Shown: positions 25,887 through 34,871 of the stretch, piece by piece
Position numbering within the stretch: position 1 is the stretch's first letter
Layout of the letters: every line of letters begins with the position of its first letter
DNA from: Siculibacillus lacustris
Lineage (GTDB): Bacteria > Pseudomonadota > Alphaproteobacteria > Rhizobiales > Ancalomicrobiaceae
Direction: 5' to 3'
Assembly: GCF_004328075.1 (NCBI RefSeq)
Contig: NZ_SJFN01000003.1
Coordinates: 13,121 to 77,120, forward strand
Length of the DNA stretch: 64,000 nt
The notes under the pieces: model-generated
Databases searched by the model: none
Told to the model about the DNA's origin: nothing
The model's input: only the letters and a program-made list of their open reading frames with translations
Program-made: the position numbers and the translations under genes

Positions 25887-27665
25887 TCAGCCGTAGAGCG
25901 GGCCGAAATTGCCGCAGGCGCGGTAGTCGGCGCCTTCGGCGTCCATGCCGAACAGGCTCCAGGCGCTCGGCCGGAACAGCGTCTCGGGCGCCACGTTGTG
26001 CATGGCGACCGGGATGCGCAGCATCGCGGCCAGCGTGATCAGGTCGGCGCCGATGTGGCCGTAGGAGATCGCGCCGTGGTTGGCGCCCCAGGCCGCCATC
26101 ACCCCGTAGACCGAGGCGAAGGGGCCGGCGCCGGTCAGACGCGGCGCGAACCAGGTGGTCGGCCAAGTCGGGTTGGTGCGCCGGTCGAGGGTGTCGTGGA
26201 CGGCGTCGGGCAGGGTCACCGTCTCGCCCTCGGCGATCTGCAGCACCGGGCCGAGGCCGTCGACGAGATTGAGCCGGACCATGGTCACCGGCATGCCGCC
26301 GCGGGTGGTGAAGTCGGTGGAGAAACCGCCGCCGCGGAAGTAGCCGTGGTCGGCCTGGCAGAAGCGGGTCGCCTCGAGGCATCGCTTCTGGTCCTCTTCG
26401 GTGACTTCCCAGAACGGCTTGATGCCGGGGCGGTTGTCGACGGTCATCTCGCCCGATCCGTCGAGGCAGGTCGAGCCGGAGTTGATCAGGTGGATCAGGC
26501 CGTTCTTGGCGGCGCCTTCGGGCTTCCAGCCGCCCACCCGCTCGATCGCGTCGGCGCTCCAGTAGGAGCGCACGTCGGAGAAGATCTGGGCGCGGCCGGT
26601 GAGCAGGTTGCCGAACAGCATGCCGACGCCGTTGAGGCAGTCGTTCTCGGTGGCCATGACCAGCGGCCGGCGGGCGCCGTTCCAGTCGAAGGACGAGTTC
26701 AGGATGGTCTCCATGAAGTCGCCATTGGGCATGAAGTCGGTCCAGTGGCGCTGGCCCTGGAAGCCGGCGGCGATGGCGTGGTGCCCGGCGGCCTCCTCGC
26801 CGTAGCCGAGGGCGGCGAGGCGCGGATTGCCGATCATCAGATCGCGGGCGATCAGCGTCATCTTCACGCAGGTCTCCCACTCGGCGCGCTTGGTCGCGGC
26901 GTCGGAGCGCTTGTCGGGGGCGTTGGGATCGAGGCCCTCGACGCAGTTGGCTTCGACCCAGGCCAGCGCGATCGCATATTCCTCGGGGTCGTAGATGCTC
27001 AGCGTCAGGCGGCGCTGGAACTCGCTCATGTCGACGCTCTCGCAGCGCATCCCGAGGTATTTCTCGAAGAAGGCGGAATCGACGATCGAGCCGGCGATGC
27101 CCATCGACACCGAGCCCATGGCGAGATAGGCGCGACCGCGCAAGGTGGCGACGGCGAGGCCGGCGCGCGCGAAGCGCAGGATCTTGGCCTCGACGTCGGC
27201 GGGGATCGAGGAATCGTCGCGGTCCTGGACCTCGGAGCCGTAGATGCCGAAGGCCGGAATGCCCTTCTGATTGTGGGCGGCGAGCACCGCGGCGAGATAG
27301 ACCGCGCCGGGGCGTTCGGTGCCGTTGAAGCCCCACACCGCCTTCGGGATGGTCGGATCCATGTCCATGGTCTCGGAGCCGTAGCACCAGCACGGCGTGA
27401 CGGTCAGCGACACGCCGACATTCTCGCGGCGGAACTTGTCGGCGCAGGCCGCGGCCTCGGCGACGCCGCCGATGGTGGTGTCGGCGATGACGCATTCGAC
27501 CGGGCGGCCGTCGGGGTGGCGCAGGCGCGACGAGATCAGCGCGGCGACCGCCTCGGCCATGCCCATGGTCTGGACTTCGAGGCTCTCGCGGACGCCGTCG
27601 CGGCGCCCGTCGATGGTCGGACGAATGCCGATCTTCGGCAGTTCTCCCGGGATGTGGTCGGTCAT
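25887..27665 (-). CDS. fucI: L-fucose isomerase
   Basis: 592 residues, the FucI length. Converts L-fucose to L-fuculose (and D-arabinose to D-ribulose) with Mn2+. Family landmarks are [13 protein letters not shown] at the start, [13 protein letters not shown], the metal-binding segment with Glu and Asp ([20 protein letters not shown]), and [16 protein letters not shown] near the C-terminus with His. Ribosome site GAGGAA precedes the ATG. Second structural gene after fucA in the operon. Confidence 0.95.
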   Translation of the reverse strand: MTDHIPGELPKIGIRPTIDGRRDGVRESLEVQTMGMAEAVAALISSRLRHPDGRPVECVIADTTIGGVAEAAACADKFRRENVGVSLTVTPCWCYGSETMDMDPTIPKAVWGFNGTERPGAVYLAAVLAAHNQKGIPAFGIYGSEVQDRDDSSIPADVEAKILRFARAGLAVATLRGRAYLAMGSVSMGIAGSIVDSAFFEKYLGMRCESVDMSEFQRRLTLSIYDPEEYAIALAWVEANCVEGLDPNAPDKRSDAATKRAEWETCVKMTLIARDLMIGNPRLAALGYGEEAAGHHAIAAGFQGQRHWTDFMPNGDFMETILNSSFDWNGARRPLVMATENDCLNGVGMLFGNLLTGRAQIFSDVRSYWSADAIERVGGWKPEGAAKNGLIHLINSGSTCLDGSGEMTVDNRPGIKPFWEVTEEDQKRCLEATRFCQADHGYFRGGGFSTDFTTRGGMPVTMVRLNLVDGLGPVLQIAEGETVTLPDAVHDTLDRRTNPTWPTTWFAPRLTGAGPFASVYGVMAAWGANHGAISYGHIGADLITLAAMLRIPVAMHNVAPETLFRPSAWSLFGMDAEGADYRACGNFGPLYG

Positions 27666-27708
27666 GGCGAGTTCCTCGGTACGTCGTTGTCGTTGATCGA
27701 AACGCGGC

Positions 27709-28413
27709 TCAGGCGCGACGGGCGCCGCCGTGGACCGGCGGTTCGATGCGGTCGGTGATCGACGGGTCGATCTCGCCGGCCTGTTTGCCGTAGGTCTTGA
27801 AGCGGGAGAGGACGACGTCCATCTGCGGCTCGGTCAGCAGCGTGCCGCCGCCGAGCATCCGGGTGCCGATGTAGAGACGGGCGAGGTTCTCGATTTCCTG
27901 GAGCACGCCGAAGGCGGCGTTCTGGGTCTTGCCGACGGTGATGACGCCGTGATTGCCGAGCAGGCAGGCGGAGCGCGGGCCCAGCGCCTCGAGGGCGGCG
28001 ACCGACAGTTCATGGGTGCCGAAGGTGGCGTAGTCGGAGCACTTGACCACCGAGCCGCCGGAGACGCCGATCATGTAGTGGATCGGCGGGATGTCGAGGC
28101 GGCAGCAGGCGAGGATCGAGCAGTGGGTGGCGTGGCTGTGCAGCACCACGTTCACGTCCGACCGGGCCTGCAGGATGTCGTAGTGGAAGCGCCATTCCGA
28201 CGAGGGCAGATAGTCGCCGTAATAGCGACCTTCGAGGTCCATCTCGACGATCTGCTCGGGGCGCATGCGATCGTAGGGGATGCCGGAGGGGGTAATCAGC
28301 AGGCCGCCGTCGATGCGGACGCTGAGGTTGCCGGCCGCGCCGATGTTGAGGTCGGCGGCGTTCATCCGGAGGCAGGTGGCGATCATCTCTTCGCGGATCG
28401 TCTGATTCGGCAT
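27709..28413 (-). CDS. fucA: L-fuculose-phosphate aldolase, class II
   Basis: 234 residues of the AraD/FucA zinc aldolase family. [20 protein letters not shown] is the phosphate-binding head. HSHATHCS supplies two zinc His ligands, and [13 protein letters not shown] the third with its loop. It splits L-fuculose 1-phosphate into dihydroxyacetone phosphate and L-lactaldehyde. ATG 28413 has GAGGA 7 bases upstream; the in-frame region before it is not protein-like. First enzyme gene after deoR, separated from it by 218 bases, so a promoter of its own is possible. Confidence 0.9.
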   Translation of the reverse strand: MPNQTIREEMIATCLRMNAADLNIGAAGNLSVRIDGGLLITPSGIPYDRMRPEQIVEMDLEGRYYGDYLPSSEWRFHYDILQARSDVNVVLHSHATHCSILACCRLDIPPIHYMIGVSGGSVVKCSDYATFGTHELSVAALEALGPRSACLLGNHGVITVGKTQNAAFGVLQEIENLARLYIGTRMLGGGTLLTEPQMDVVLSRFKTYGKQAGEIDPSITDRIEPPVHGGARRA

Positions 28414-28631
28414 TGCGAAGTCCTCGTCGTTGGCCGCTGCGACGTCGGCGCATCTGAACCCGTCCGGGGATGGCCCCGCGGACGGAGGGTGGGTCGGGTC
28501 GCACGCGTCCGCCGGCACCCGTCGCGAGACGAGTCTATCCCTTCCCCGGAGCGGGGCGAGACGGTCGGCGATGGGTGGGTACGAATGTCGAGGTGCGGGG
28601 CGACCGTCGGATCGCCGCGGACCCCGGCCGG

Positions 28632-29513
28632 TCAGCTGTCGGGTCGCGGAACGTCGCCGCGGGTGGTGTCGGTCATCCCTCGCCGGTTTCGGTCGGTTTT
28701 CGGATCGGTGGCGCCATAGGCCTCCACCCCGTCGGTCCCGTGGGTCGGTGCCACCAGGACGGTGACCCCGGCATCCACGAGCATCTGGTGCGCCTTGTCG
28801 GAAATGCCGTCGTCGGTGACGAAGATGTCGACCTCGTGCAGCGGGCAGACCACCAGACTGCGGCTTTCCAGGAACTTCGAACTGTCGGCCAACACCACCA
28901 GACGCTCGGCCTGTTTCATCCGGGCGCGCACGCCGCGCAGCGGCAGCGGGTCGTCCTCCATGATGCCGGCCGGGGTGACGGCATGGCAGCCGATGAAGAA
29001 GGTGGAGGCGGCGATGTGATAGATCGGATCTTCGTCGAAGGGGCTCAGCACGATGCCCTGCTGGGGCAGCACTTCGCCGCCGGTCATGAACACCCGGTTG
29101 TCGGTGGCGCGCGTCAGATGACTGGTCACCGGCAGGGAGTCGGTCAGAACCGTCAGTCCCGAGGTGGGCAGATATTCGGCGAAGCGCGCGCAGGTGCTGC
29201 CGCCGAAGATGATCAGCGTGTCGGGCACGGTGACGAGAGCGAGGGCGCGACGGGCGATCGCGTCCTTGGCGTCCATGTTGCGCATCTGCTCCTGGCGGAA
29301 GAAGTAGGACGGCAACGGCTTGACCGCGGAGGACTGCACCGGCGCGACGCCGCCGCGGATCCGGCGCACCAGACCGGCGTCGACGAGGTGGTCGACGTCG
29401 CGGCGCAGCGTGGCGCTGGAGGCGTCGACGATCGCCAGCAGGCTCTCCCAGGAGACCGCATCGCGCCCTTCGACGCTCTTCAAAATGAGGTTGCAGCGCT
29501 CTTCCTTCAACAT
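28632..29513 (-). CDS. DeoR/GlpR family transcriptional regulator
   Basis: 293 residues. MLKEERCNLILKSVEGRD then a DeoR winged helix (SWESLLAIVDASSATLRRDVDHLVDAGLVRRIRGG) and a sugar-phosphate-sensing ISOCOT domain. These proteins usually repress a sugar operon until a phosphorylated intermediate binds. ATG 29513 gives the classical DeoR start; an in-frame TTG 36 bases upstream is less likely. It heads the fucose operon; a fuculose phosphate is the plausible inducer. Two phased direct repeats lie 50-92 bases upstream. Confidence 0.9.
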   Translation of the reverse strand: MLKEERCNLILKSVEGRDAVSWESLLAIVDASSATLRRDVDHLVDAGLVRRIRGGVAPVQSSAVKPLPSYFFRQEQMRNMDAKDAIARRALALVTVPDTLIIFGGSTCARFAEYLPTSGLTVLTDSLPVTSHLTRATDNRVFMTGGEVLPQQGIVLSPFDEDPIYHIAASTFFIGCHAVTPAGIMEDDPLPLRGVRARMKQAERLVVLADSSKFLESRSLVVCPLHEVDIFVTDDGISDKAHQMLVDAGVTVLVAPTHGTDGVEAYGATDPKTDRNRRGMTDTTRGDVPRPDS

Positions 29514-29909
29514 GCCGCGGATCCTAGACACGCGGTCGAAACCGGTCAATCGGGACCACCCGCAAAATTTTCAGAACGCGTCAGCGAAATTTTCAAAACT
29601 TGTCATCAAGCGCCTGTAAGCGCCCGTTCATCACGGAAATGGCCCTGAGCCGTGAAACGATCTGCGACAAAATAGCGCAAATTGAGTCGTGTTGATTGGT
29701 TCTGAAAGATTCTCGGCGCCTGCGGGAGGGCTCGCCGCGGCCTCTGTGCCCCGCATCCGGGCGCGCGACGCGACCTTCGGCGACCGCCGTCACGATGCGA
29801 GCGGTCGTCGGCGATGGTCTCGGCGCGGCGGCTCCCGTGATATGGTCGACCTCCGCCGCGGCTGCCGAGCCCGGCGACGCCCCGCCGACCCATTCTCCTG
29901 GACGTCCCG
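29514..29909. other. Divergent control region, deoR and lysR
   Basis: No gene. Clearly more AT-rich near 29560-29710. It holds the direct repeats at 29564-29605. It also has a weak rightward promoter candidate (TTGAGT at 29682, AAAGAT at 29705, 17-bp spacer) that would serve the lysR gene. The rest is plain GC-rich sequence. Confidence 0.6.
29564..29605. promoter_or_regulatory. Phased direct repeats, candidate DeoR operator
   Basis: Two 20-base copies, at 29564-29583 and 29586-29605, share AAATTTTCA-AAC--GTCA and match at 16 of 20 positions. Their step is 22 bp, two helical turns, so a dimer or tetramer could read both on one face. They end 51 bases from the deoR ATG, where a promoter would be. 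Autorepression is inferred. Confidence 0.5.
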
Positions 29910-30833
29910 ATGATGAAGATCGATCCCCGCCGCCTGCTCGACGTTCTGGCCGTGGCCCGCCACGGGTCCTTCAGCGGTGCCGCCGAAGCGACCGGCGTGT
30001 CGCAACCGGCGCTGTCGCAGAGCATCGCCCTGCTCGAACGCGAACTCGGGGTGCGGGTGATGGAGCGCGGCCGCCACGGGGCGCGGCTCAATCAGGCCGG
30101 CGACGCCCTGGTGTTCCACGCCCGGGCGCTGGAGAACCTGATCGAGCGGGCCGAGGAGGAGATGCGGCTGCGGGCGCGCGGCGTCCTCGGGCCGTTGGCG
30201 ATCGGCGTCACCCCGATCACCACCGTCGGTCTGGTGCCGCAGGCCCTCGACCTGCTGCTCGGCGAGACCCCCGACGTGGCGGTGAAGGTCACCGAAGGGC
30301 TCGACGACGAGATTCTGGCGATGCTCAAGACGCGGGAACTGGATCTCCTGGTCAGCCGGCTCGGGCAGGGCTCCCTGGAGGGCGAGGTCGAGAGCGAGCG
30401 GCTGTTCTTCGCCGACTGGTCGCTGGTGGTGCGGCCGGATCATCCCCTGGCGGAGCGGGAAATGATTTCGCTGCGCGAGCTCCGCGACCTCCACTGGGTG
30501 TTGCCGGCCGGCGGCAGCGCCTTCCGCAAGCAGATGGAACTGGTGTTCGAGGGGGCGGGGATCGACTGGCCGATCGGCGGGATCAGCACCAACTCGATCC
30601 TGGCGATCAAGGCGATCGTGATGAGCACCGACTGCGCGACGATCATCTCGCAGCGCCTGGTGGCGGTGGAGATCGCCGCCGGCCGCCTCAAGGCGATCGC
30701 ACTGGGCGACGTCGGTCCGTTGAAGCCGGTCGGCCTGATGTGGCGACGCGGCGAGAAGCTCTCGCCGCTCGCCGAGCGTTTCGCCAATCTGATGCGCCGG
30801 CTGGCGCGCGACGATCCCGATCCGGCGTTCTGA
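29910..30833 (+). CDS. LysR family transcriptional regulator
   Basis: 307 residues. N-terminal winged helix with SFSGAAEATGVSQPALSQSIALLERELGVRVMERGR in pieces; C-terminal effector domain from about residue 90. It is close to the TsaR/CbbR-like group in feel. It faces the MHS permease gene across a hairpin (convergent). The divergent neighbour is the fucose deoR gene, so its target is unclear. The catabolic block of 30915-36960 is the nearest candidate. Confidence 0.9.
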   Translation: MMKIDPRRLLDVLAVARHGSFSGAAEATGVSQPALSQSIALLERELGVRVMERGRHGARLNQAGDALVFHARALENLIERAEEEMRLRARGVLGPLAIGVTPITTVGLVPQALDLLLGETPDVAVKVTEGLDDEILAMLKTRELDLLVSRLGQGSLEGEVESERLFFADWSLVVRPDHPLAEREMISLRELRDLHWVLPAGGSAFRKQMELVFEGAGIDWPIGGISTNSILAIKAIVMSTDCATIISQRLVAVEIAAGRLKAIALGDVGPLKPVGLMWRRGEKLSPLAERFANLMRRLARDDPDPAF

Positions 30834-30880
30834 AGGTCGGGGCGACGCGCGCTCTGCGACCTCACCGGAAATCGGGAAGA

Positions 30881-30904
30881 CGGCGACGGGCGGACCCGTC
30901 GCCG
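30881..30904. terminator. Bidirectional hairpin, lysR and MHS permease
   Basis: Perfect 10-bp stem CGGCGACGGG / CCCGTCGCCG with a 4-base loop between two convergent stop codons. No T-run. Confidence 0.6.
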
Positions 30905-30914
30905 GAAGTCGGGC

Positions 30915-32261
30915 TCAGCGCAGAGCCTTCTTGGCGTTCTCCGGCGCCAGGACCACGGCGATCAGGGCGAGCGCGGCGATCACTTCGAAGTAGATGATCA
31001 CCGAGGTGAAGCTGCCGGTCTTGCCCATCAGGGCGGTGCCGACCAGCGGCGCGATGCCGCCGCCGAGGATGATGCCGAGCTGCTTGCCCAGCGACGAGCC
31101 GGAGACGCGGATCGAGGTGGGGAACAGTTCGGCGGTGTAGGCGGCTTCCGGGGCGAACATCAGCGCATGGATGACGCCGATCGACACGACCAGTCCGCCG
31201 ATCAGCAGCCAAGCTTCGCGGGTGGCGACCAACTCGAAGAAGATCGGGTACCAGATCGCCGCCAGAACGATGCCGAGGATCAGGAACGGCCGGCGGCCGA
31301 AGCGGTCGCTGTAGGCGGCGATGATCGGCACCATGAACATCTCCAGGATGTTGGCGAGCATCGTGCCGGAGGTCACCGACGACGGTGCCATGCCCAGCGT
31401 CTTCACCGCATAGCCGAGCACGAAGACGGTGCTCATGTACTGGAAGGTGCTGTGGACCATGTTGGCGAGACAGCCGCGCAGGGTCGCCAGTTTCCAGTTG
31501 GCGAAGACCTCGAGCAGCGGCATGCGCGCGACCTTGGACTCGGCCTTGGCCTGACGGAACAGCAGCGATTCGTCGACATGGGCGCGGATGTAGGTGCCGA
31601 TCAACACCAGCACGAAGCTGAACAGGAACGGCACGCGCCAGATCCAGTTGACGAATTCCTCGCGGGAATAGAGCGCGCCGAGTCCGGCGATCAGGCCGGA
31701 GGCGGCGATGATGCCCATCGGGCCGGAGGCATTGACCCAGGAGGCGAAGAAGCCGCGCCGTCCCGAGGGGGCGTTCTCGAGGGTCAGCGACACCGCGTTC
31801 ATGTACTCGCCGCCGAAGGCGAATCCCTGGACGAAGCGCAAGGTGACCAGGGCGATCGGCGCGAACAGGCCGAGGCGGTCATAGCTCGGCAGACAGCCGA
31901 TCAGGAAGCTGGCGATGCCCATCAGCAGGAAGGTCATCATCAGCATGGCCTTGCGGCCGATCTTGTCGCCGTAGTGGCCGAACACCATGCCGCCGAGCGG
32001 GCGGGCGACGAAGCCGACCGCGAAGGTGGCGTAGACCGCGACCATGCTGGCGACCGAGTCCATCTTCGGGAAGAAGAAGGTGTCGAAGACGATCGGCGCG
32101 GTGAAGGCGTAGATGAAGAAGTCGTAGTGCTCGATCGCCGAACCGAGCGACGACGCGACCACCAGACGCCGGAAGGCCGGGGTGGTGCGGGCGGAGGCGA
32201 GCGGGGCCGCCGGATCGGCGGTCCCCGTCGCTCCCGACAGGGGGGTCTCCTGGGCTGTCAT
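30915..32261 (-). CDS. MFS transporter, metabolite:H+ symporter (MHS) type
   Basis: 448 residues, 12 membrane helices. SLGSAIEHYDFFIYAF at helix 1 and GHYGDKIGRKAML (MFS motif A) are typical of the MHS family, which includes ShiA, KgtP and CitA-like organic-acid carriers. RFVQGFAFGGEY and FPTSIRVSGSSLG are also family marks. It is the last gene of the leftward catabolic block. It probably brings in the organic acid that the hydratase and hydrolase genes degrade. Confidence 0.9.
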   Translation of the reverse strand: MTAQETPLSGATGTADPAAPLASARTTPAFRRLVVASSLGSAIEHYDFFIYAFTAPIVFDTFFFPKMDSVASMVAVYATFAVGFVARPLGGMVFGHYGDKIGRKAMLMMTFLLMGIASFLIGCLPSYDRLGLFAPIALVTLRFVQGFAFGGEYMNAVSLTLENAPSGRRGFFASWVNASGPMGIIAASGLIAGLGALYSREEFVNWIWRVPFLFSFVLVLIGTYIRAHVDESLLFRQAKAESKVARMPLLEVFANWKLATLRGCLANMVHSTFQYMSTVFVLGYAVKTLGMAPSSVTSGTMLANILEMFMVPIIAAYSDRFGRRPFLILGIVLAAIWYPIFFELVATREAWLLIGGLVVSIGVIHALMFAPEAAYTAELFPTSIRVSGSSLGKQLGIILGGGIAPLVGTALMGKTGSFTSVIIYFEVIAALALIAVVLAPENAKKALR

Positions 32262-32329
32262 GGCATCCTCCTCGTGAGTTCTTCTTGTTTTCGATTCGAT
32301 GGTTCAGGGCGAGAGCGTTCGGTCCCCGC

Positions 32330-33097
32330 TCAGTATTTCTTCGCCGCCAGGAAGGCGCGCATGCGCGCGGTCTTCTCGGGCGTGGCGAACATCAGCTGGA
32401 AGGACTTGTGTTCGGAGCGCAGGCCGACGTCGAGCGGGCTCGACTGGGCTTCGAGCACCAGTTGTTTGACGTGGCGCACCGCCAGCGGCGGCAGGGCGGC
32501 GATGTCGGTGGCGAGGCGCAGGGCTTCCGGCAGGACCTCGTCGTCGGCGACCAGGGTCGAGACGATGCCGAGCTTTGCCGCCTCTTCGGCGCCGAAGGGG
32601 GCGCCGGTCAGCATCATCCGCATGGCGACGTGCTTGCCGACGACGCGGGTCAGGCGCTGCGTGCCGCCGCCGCCGGGGATGATGCCGAGCCGGACCTCGG
32701 GTTGACCGAATTTCGCCGAGCGCCCGGCGACGATGATGTCGGCGTGCAGCGCCAGTTCGCAGCCGCCCCCGATCGCCGCGCCGCGCACCGCCGCGACGAT
32801 CGGCTTGGGGCAGTCGGCGATCGCGCCCCACAGGGTCGGCAGATCGCGGGCGAGGAGCTCGGCGGCGTCGGCGTCGACATATTCGTTGAGGTCGGCACCG
32901 GCGCAGAAGGCGCGGTCGTCGCCGGTGAGCACCACGGCGCGGATCTCGGGATCGGCGGTGATCGCCCGAAATGCGGCGGCGAGCGCGTGGCGCAGCGCCA
33001 GATTCATGGCATTGCGGACCTCGGGCCGGTTCAATTGCACCAGCGCGACGCCGTCGGCGGGCCGCGAGATCAGGAGGAGGGGGGCGGGTTCGGTCAT
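32330..33097 (-). CDS. Enoyl-CoA hydratase/isomerase family protein
   Basis: 255 residues, crotonase fold. AFCAGADLNEY and the oxyanion-hole Gly of AAIGGGCEL are present. Both catalytic acid positions are kept as Glu (GGCELAL and FGQPEVRLG), so it is a credible hydratase of a 2-enoyl-CoA. Its ATG lies 1 base after the stop of the next crotonase, showing tight coupling. Substrate unknown. Confidence 0.88.
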   Translation of the reverse strand: MTEPAPLLLISRPADGVALVQLNRPEVRNAMNLALRHALAAAFRAITADPEIRAVVLTGDDRAFCAGADLNEYVDADAAELLARDLPTLWGAIADCPKPIVAAVRGAAIGGGCELALHADIIVAGRSAKFGQPEVRLGIIPGGGGTQRLTRVVGKHVAMRMMLTGAPFGAEEAAKLGIVSTLVADDEVLPEALRLATDIAALPPLAVRHVKQLVLEAQSSPLDVGLRSEHKSFQLMFATPEKTARMRAFLAAKKY

Positions 33098-33098
33098 G

Positions 33099-33899
33099 TC
33101 AGCGGCCCTCGAACACCGGCGGACGTTTCTCCAGCATCGCGGCGACCGCTTCGGCGTGGTCGGCGGTGCCGTGGGCGATCGCCTGATGGGCGGCGGCCAT
33201 GTCGAGAATGGTCTCGAGGCGCTGGTGCTGGGCTTCCTTGAGCAGGCGCTTGGTCCAGCGCAGCACCTGCGGCGGATTGGCGGCGATGCGGGCGGCGGTG
33301 GCCAGCGCCGTCGCCATCAGCTTCTCCGGGGGTACGACTTCGGAGACCAGGCCGATCGCCAGGGCCTTGGCGGCGTCGACGGGGGCGCCGGTGAAGGCCA
33401 TCTCGGCGGCGTGGGAATAGCCGACGATGCGTGGCAGCAGCCACGAACCGCCGTCGCCGGCGACGATGCCGACCCGCACGAAGCTCTCGGCGAAGACCGC
33501 GCGATCGGAGGCGACACGGATGTCGCACATGCAGGCGAGGTCGCAGCCGGCGCCGATCGCCGGGCCGTCGACCGCGGCGATGGCCGGCACGTCGAGGGCG
33601 GAGAAGGCGCGCGGGATGCGCTGGATGCCGGTGCGGTAGCGCTCGATCAGGGTGGCGGCGGGGCCGCCGAACATGCCCTTGTGCTCGTGCATGTCGCGGA
33701 TGTTGCCGCCCGAGGAGAAGGCGCCGCCGGCTCCGGTGACCACGATGCAGCGGACGTCGAGATCGGCATTGGCGCGGGCGAGGGTGTCTTCGATCGCCGC
33801 GAAGAAGGCGTCGCCGTTGAGGGCGTTGCGGGTCTTCGGGTCGTCGATGGTCAGAATCAGGACGTGACCGTCCCGCTCGGTGCGGAGTTCGGCACTCAT
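33099..33899 (-). CDS. Crotonase-family protein without hydratase acids
   Basis: 266 residues. Oxyanion features FSSGGN and GPAIGAGCDLACMCD are present. The two Glu of true enoyl-CoA hydratases are Asp (GCDLA) and Phe (AESFVRVG) here. It is therefore probably another crotonase reaction: isomerase, CoA hydrolase, ring-opening or ring-closing. Coupled to the hydratase gene downstream. The exact reaction cannot be read from sequence. Confidence 0.85.
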   Translation of the reverse strand: MSAELRTERDGHVLILTIDDPKTRNALNGDAFFAAIEDTLARANADLDVRCIVVTGAGGAFSSGGNIRDMHEHKGMFGGPAATLIERYRTGIQRIPRAFSALDVPAIAAVDGPAIGAGCDLACMCDIRVASDRAVFAESFVRVGIVAGDGGSWLLPRIVGYSHAAEMAFTGAPVDAAKALAIGLVSEVVPPEKLMATALATAARIAANPPQVLRWTKRLLKEAQHQRLETILDMAAAHQAIAHGTADHAEAVAAMLEKRPPVFEGR

Positions 33900-34004
33900 C
33901 GCGCTACGCCTCCCCGGCGTGTCGGGCCGGTTCGAGCCGGTCCGCGGTTCTGAGGGATCGCGGCGGGCGGGTCGAACCGTCCGCCGCGGAAGTTTCGGGA
34001 AGCG

Positions 34005-34778
34005 TCAGGCGCCGACCATGGCGAGGCCGCCGTTGCACAGCATGAACTGGCCGGTCATGTGGCGGGATTCGTCGCCGGCCAGGAACAGCACCGGGCCGAC
34101 CATGTCCTCGGGCGAGGCGATGCGGGCGAGCGGGGTCTGGGCGAGGACCTCTTCGCGGCGGCCGTTCTTCCAGTCGAAGCGGTTCTTCAGCGCCTCGGTC
34201 TCCATGAAGGCGGCGCCGAGGGTGTTGACGCGGACCTTGGGAGCGAGCGCCCGGGCGTAGGACTTGGTCAGGCCGATCACGCCGTATTTGGCGGCGGCGT
34301 ATTGCGGGGCGCGCGGGCTGCCGGCGACCACCACCTGCGAGCCGATGTTGACGATCGAGCCGCCGGCGCCGTCGCCGTCGACCATGCGCAGGCCGACTTC
34401 GTGGATCATGAACATCGTGCCCTTGATGTCGACGGCGAGGGTGTGGTCGACCACCTTCTCGTCCATCTCGCGCCAGGACTTCTGGTCGAGGGCCATGTCG
34501 CCGACGTTGTTGATCAGCACGTCGATCCGGCCGAAGGCGCCATAGGCGGCCTCGGTGATCGCCAGCACTTCCGCATGCGAGGCGATGTTGCCCTTGACGG
34601 TGATGGCCTTCCGGCCGAGCGCGCGGATCTCGTCGGCGGTCGCCTCGGCGCCGGCGGACGAGGAATTGTAATGGACGACCACGTCGGCGCCCTCGGCGGC
34701 GAAGGCCAGCGCCAGGCTCCGGCCGAAGCCGCGTCCTGCACCGGTGACCAGCACCTTCTTGTCCTGAAACCTACCCAT
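34005..34778 (-). CDS. SDR family oxidoreductase
   Basis: 257 residues. TGAGRGFG (about residues 10-17), NNVGD instead of NNAG, SIVNIGSQ and YAAAK are the cofactor and catalytic sites. The C-terminus has the RIASPEDM...FLAGDES-MTGQ pattern of beta-ketoacyl-reductase-like SDRs. ATG 34778 is preceded by GAGGAA. Member of the leftward catabolic operon. It may oxidise a hydroxy-acid or hydroxyacyl-CoA made by the hydratase. Confidence 0.85.
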   Translation of the reverse strand: MGRFQDKKVLVTGAGRGFGRSLALAFAAEGADVVVHYNSSSAGAEATADEIRALGRKAITVKGNIASHAEVLAITEAAYGAFGRIDVLINNVGDMALDQKSWREMDEKVVDHTLAVDIKGTMFMIHEVGLRMVDGDGAGGSIVNIGSQVVVAGSPRAPQYAAAKYGVIGLTKSYARALAPKVRVNTLGAAFMETEALKNRFDWKNGRREEVLAQTPLARIASPEDMVGPVLFLAGDESRHMTGQFMLCNGGLAMVGA

Positions 34779-34871
34779 GACGTTCCTCTTCTTCTGTCTT
34801 TTGCTCACCCCCGATCCGGCCGCAGGGGCCGGTCGGATCGGGGCGAAGTCCGGCGGCGGCGCTCGCGGGGT

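Noticed and set aside
24232-27495. A long minus-strand frame joining fucI and the importer ATPase
   Set aside because: The first part is the wrong frame over fucI; only the portion from 25785 is the ATPase. The stop in the fucI frame and the stem-loop show two genes.
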